64,000 bases of DNA. It comes from KBS50 sp042666615 (lineage in GTDB: Bacteria > Actinomycetota > Actinomycetes > Mycobacteriales > Micromonosporaceae). This document shows, piece after piece, positions 61,699-64,000 of the stretch; positions within the stretch are counted from its first letter, which is position 1, and each line of letters begins with the position of its first letter. A model generated the notes under the pieces. That model did no database searches and was not told the DNA's origin. It saw only the letters and a list, made by a program, of their open reading frames with translations. The position numbers were made by a program, and so were the translations under genes. The stretch spans positions 620,001 through 684,000 of the forward strand of contig NZ_JBHTDD010000001.1 in assembly GCF_042666615.1 (NCBI RefSeq), given 5' to 3'.

Positions 61699-63171
61699 AT
61701 GCTGCGGCGCTGGCTCTTCGCTGACCAACTGGGGCAGCACTTCCTCGACGACCCGACTCAGCCGGCCGTGATGATCGAGTCCAAGGCGGTCTTCCGGCGA
61801 CGGGTCTACCACCGTCAGAAGGCGCACCTGGTGCTGTCGGCGCTGCGACACCGGGCGGCCGAACTCGGCGATCAGGTGGTCTACCTGCGGACGGAGACGT
61901 ACCGGGACGGGCTGCGCCAGGTCAGCGGACCCCTGGAGGTGTGCCACCCAACCTCCCGGCGGGCGCGCGCCTTGGTCCACGGCCTGCCCGATGTCGCCGT
62001 GTTGCCGCCGCGCGGCTTCATCACCGGTCTGGACGACTTCGCCGGCTGGGCGGACCAGCGCCGCGGCGCGTTACGGATGGACGACTTCTACCGGTTCGCT
62101 CGACTGCGCCACGGGGTGCTGGTGGTCGGGGACGAGCCGGAGGGCGGCCGGTGGAGCTTCGACGCCGACAGCCGGGAGCCGCCGCCCGGCGATGCCGACC
62201 GGTTGGACGTACCGCCACCGCCCGGTATCAGCGAGGACGAGATCGACGCCGAGGTCCGGCACGACCTCGACCGCTGGGAACGCGAGGGCATCCGGTTCGT
62301 CGGCCGGGACGGCCCTCGGCTGTTCCCGGCCACCCGGGCCGAGGCGACCGCGCGGCTCACCCATTTCGTCCGCCACCGGCTGACCCCGTTCGGCCCGTAC
62401 GAGGACGCGATGCTGGCCGCCGACCCGTTCATGGCGCACAGCATGCTGTCGTCGTCGTTCAACCTCGGTCTGCTCGATCCGATGGCCGCGGTTCGGGCCG
62501 CCGAGCGGGCGTACCGGACCGGCGCCGCGCCGCTGGCCAGCGTCGAGGGGTTCGTCCGGCAGCTGCTTGGCTGGCGCGACTTCGTCTGGAACCTGTACTG
62601 GTACTTCGACGCCGGCTACCGGGACAGTGACCGGTTGCTCGCCATGCGCACGGTGCCGCGCTGGTGGGAGGAGCTGGACGCCGACTCGGTGCGGGCCCGG
62701 TGCCTGTCCGACGTGCTCGCCGGGGTCCGCGACCGGGGTTGGGTGCACCACGTTCCGCGACTCATGGTGCTCGGCAACTACGCGTTGCAGCGCGGCTGGC
62801 GGCCCGCCGAGTTGGTTGACTGGTTCCATCGCAGCTTCGTGGACGGCTTCGAGTGGGTGATGACGGTGAACGTGGTCGGTATGAGCCAGTTCGCCGACCT
62901 GGGTGCCATGAGCACGAAGCCGTACGCCTCCGGTGGTGCGTACCTGAACCGGATGAGCGACTACTGCGGCGGCTGCCGGTACGATCCGCGGCGCCGGGTC
63001 GGCGAGAAGGCGTGCCCCTTCACGGCCGGCTACTGGTATTTCCTCGACCGGACCCGGGGCACCCTGCCGCCCAACGCCCGGATGGCGCGCTCGCTCGCCC
63101 AACTGGACCGGCTCACGGATCTGGCCCAGGTCAAGGCGCAGGAGAAGCAGCGCGGCGACCGTGCGCCGTGA
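61699..63171 (+). CDS. Cryptochrome/photolyase family protein with Fe-S cluster motif
   Basis: A 490-residue DNA photolyase relative of the FeS-BCP branch (prokaryotic (6-4) photolyase PhrB type). The Rossmann-like N-terminal domain (LRRWLFADQLGQHFLDD) is followed by the FAD-binding helical domain (FVWNLYWYFD, VPRLMVLGNYALQRGWRP). The cysteines of the [4Fe-4S] site are in CGGC (about residue 424) and ACPF (about 439). It repairs UV lesions with blue light. TTA at codon 125 (62071-62073) is a rare codon here. The ATG at 61699 follows GAGG. Confidence 0.9.
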   Translation: MLRRWLFADQLGQHFLDDPTQPAVMIESKAVFRRRVYHRQKAHLVLSALRHRAAELGDQVVYLRTETYRDGLRQVSGPLEVCHPTSRRARALVHGLPDVAVLPPRGFITGLDDFAGWADQRRGALRMDDFYRFARLRHGVLVVGDEPEGGRWSFDADSREPPPGDADRLDVPPPPGISEDEIDAEVRHDLDRWEREGIRFVGRDGPRLFPATRAEATARLTHFVRHRLTPFGPYEDAMLAADPFMAHSMLSSSFNLGLLDPMAAVRAAERAYRTGAAPLASVEGFVRQLLGWRDFVWNLYWYFDAGYRDSDRLLAMRTVPRWWEELDADSVRARCLSDVLAGVRDRGWVHHVPRLMVLGNYALQRGWRPAELVDWFHRSFVDGFEWVMTVNVVGMSQFADLGAMSTKPYASGGAYLNRMSDYCGGCRYDPRRRVGEKACPFTAGYWYFLDRTRGTLPPNARMARSLAQLDRLTDLAQVKAQEKQRGDRAP

Positions 63172-63191
63172 GCGACCGCCGGCGCCGTGAG

Positions 63192-63872
63192 CTACGGGCC
63201 GGTCGGTTCGGCCCGCCGCGGCGCGTACCGCGGCACGTACTCCTGCCCGGTGAGCTTCTGGATCTCGGCCATCAGCTCGTCCGTGATCGCCCGTAGCGAG
63301 CCGCGGTCGTCCGGTCGGCCGGTGAAGTCGAGTGGCTTACCGAACCGCACCACCACGCCGCGCACGCCGGGCCTGGGGTACGGCTGCCCGATGGGTTGGA
63401 CCTTCTCGGTCCCCGTTACGCCGACCGGGATGATCGGCACGCCGGCGGCCAGGGCGAGCCGGGCCGCCCCGGTGCGTCCCCGGTAGAGCCGGCCGTCCGG
63501 TGACCGGGTGCCCTCGGGATAGACCGCCACCAGGTCGCCGGCCTTGAGCACGGGAATGGCCGAGTCGAACGCGGACAGGGCGGCCCGCCCGCCGGCCCGT
63601 TCCACCGGGATGGCGCCGAGGCCGTTGAGCACCGACCTGGACACCCAGCCCTTGAAGCCGGTGCCGGTGAAGTAGTCGGACTTGGCCCAGAAGGCGAGGT
63701 GTCGGGGCACCACCGCGCCGAGGAACAGTTCGTCGGCGACCGACAGGTGATTGCCGGCGAAGATCGCACCACCCGTGGCCGGGATGTGTTCCAGACCTTC
63801 GACGGTGGGCCGCCAGATCCATCGCATCCCGTTCCCGACGGTCAGCTTGCCGACGGTGTAGAGCAGCGGCAC
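63192..63872 (-). CDS. plsC: 1-acyl-sn-glycerol-3-phosphate acyltransferase (PlsC family)
   Basis: A 226-residue lysophosphatidate acyltransferase, which makes phosphatidate. The catalytic NHLSVAD (HX4D; about residue 40) and PEGTRS (about 118) motifs are intact, and the N-terminus is hydrophobic. The GTG at 63872 has GGAGG upstream; the open frame to 63935 lies beyond it. It is convergent with the photolyase gene, 20 bp between stops. Confidence 0.9.
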   Translation of the reverse strand: MPLLYTVGKLTVGNGMRWIWRPTVEGLEHIPATGGAIFAGNHLSVADELFLGAVVPRHLAFWAKSDYFTGTGFKGWVSRSVLNGLGAIPVERAGGRAALSAFDSAIPVLKAGDLVAVYPEGTRSPDGRLYRGRTGAARLALAAGVPIIPVGVTGTEKVQPIGQPYPRPGVRGVVVRFGKPLDFTGRPDDRGSLRAITDELMAEIQKLTGQEYVPRYAPRRAEPTGP

Positions 63873-63931
63873 GGGTCCTCCGACGGTAACGGGACAGGGG
63901 GGCGGTGACAACTTAGCCGACGCCGGCGGGC

Positions 63932-64000
63932 TCACACCCGCCGGACCGCGACCGTGACCTCATCGTCCTCGCCGGCCACGCCCGCGAAGCCGACCACCGA
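63932..64000 (-). CDS. Partial CDS, C-terminal end of an unidentified protein
   Basis: The last 22 codons and the stop of a leftward gene that begins outside the window; the visible end reads ...GFAGVAGEDDEVTVAVRRV. The stop lies 60 bp upstream of the plsC GTG, so it may be co-transcribed with plsC. No family can be assigned. Confidence 0.5.
   Translation of the reverse strand, partial: SVVGFAGVAGEDDEVTVAVRRV

Overview
The window is high-GC actinobacterial chromosome, most like a Micromonospora/Salinispora-type member of the Micromonosporaceae. This rests on the codon bias, frequent GTG starts, GTGA/ATGA overlaps, a CIRCE/HrcA heat-shock switch, a TrpRS with a Trp-codon leader and a housekeeping order shared with Mycobacterium (remembered, not searched). 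No tRNA, rRNA, CRISPR array, transposase or prophage was seen; the accessory signals are embedded in housekeeping DNA.

Layout. 0-3 kb: a YkoE-YkoD-YkoC type ECF importer (thiamine/HMP). 3-13.2 kb, leftward: phoH, ybeY, a CNNM/CBS protein, a degenerate deaminase-like protein, era, then (after an inserted acyltransferase and a DUF4097 lipoprotein) recO and uppS. phoH is split by a 357-residue intein. 13.4-20.3 kb: a serine hydrolase, HIT protein, PPK2, rsmE-dnaJ-hrcA with CIRCE, and a DUF4870 protein. 20.4-25 kb: hemW and an enoyl-CoA hydratase fired from one tiny bidirectional promoter, a transglycosylase-like protein and a FAD monooxygenase. 25-28.2 kb: a sugar ABC operon without ATPase behind a palindrome. 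28.3-38.9 kb: GlsB-like protein, Nudix, lepA, DUF4240, a phosphotransferase, rpsT, holA and comEA-comEC, with the remnant of an excisionase-like HTH gene merged into the comEC 3' end.

39-41.7 kb: an APC transporter divergent from an ArsR-type HTH fused to a low-molecular-weight phosphatase, sharing an operator. 41.7-47 kb: degV, gpgP-like phosphatase, rsfS, nadD, pepN. 47-49.6 kb: DUF397 protein, a thioredoxin-reductase-like/methyltransferase fusion and a divergent XRE-cupin regulator sharing a palindromic promoter. 49.7-51.4 kb: trpS preceded by a leader peptide with two Trp codons and a terminator, then a GNAT. 51.4-60 kb, leftward: the radical SAM TIGR03960 gene, DUF2344 (apparently starting at ATC), RNase E/G, rplU, rpmA, obg. 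60-64 kb: a proline-rich membrane protein, an Fe-S photolyase, plsC and the tail of a cut gene.

The best leads are the PhoH intein, which carries the Trp/Cys/Thr triplet of class 3 inteins and a LAGLIDADG domain; the trpS attenuator; the palindromic divergent promoters; and several leaderless starts with a TAnnnT box about 6 nt upstream of the start codon.
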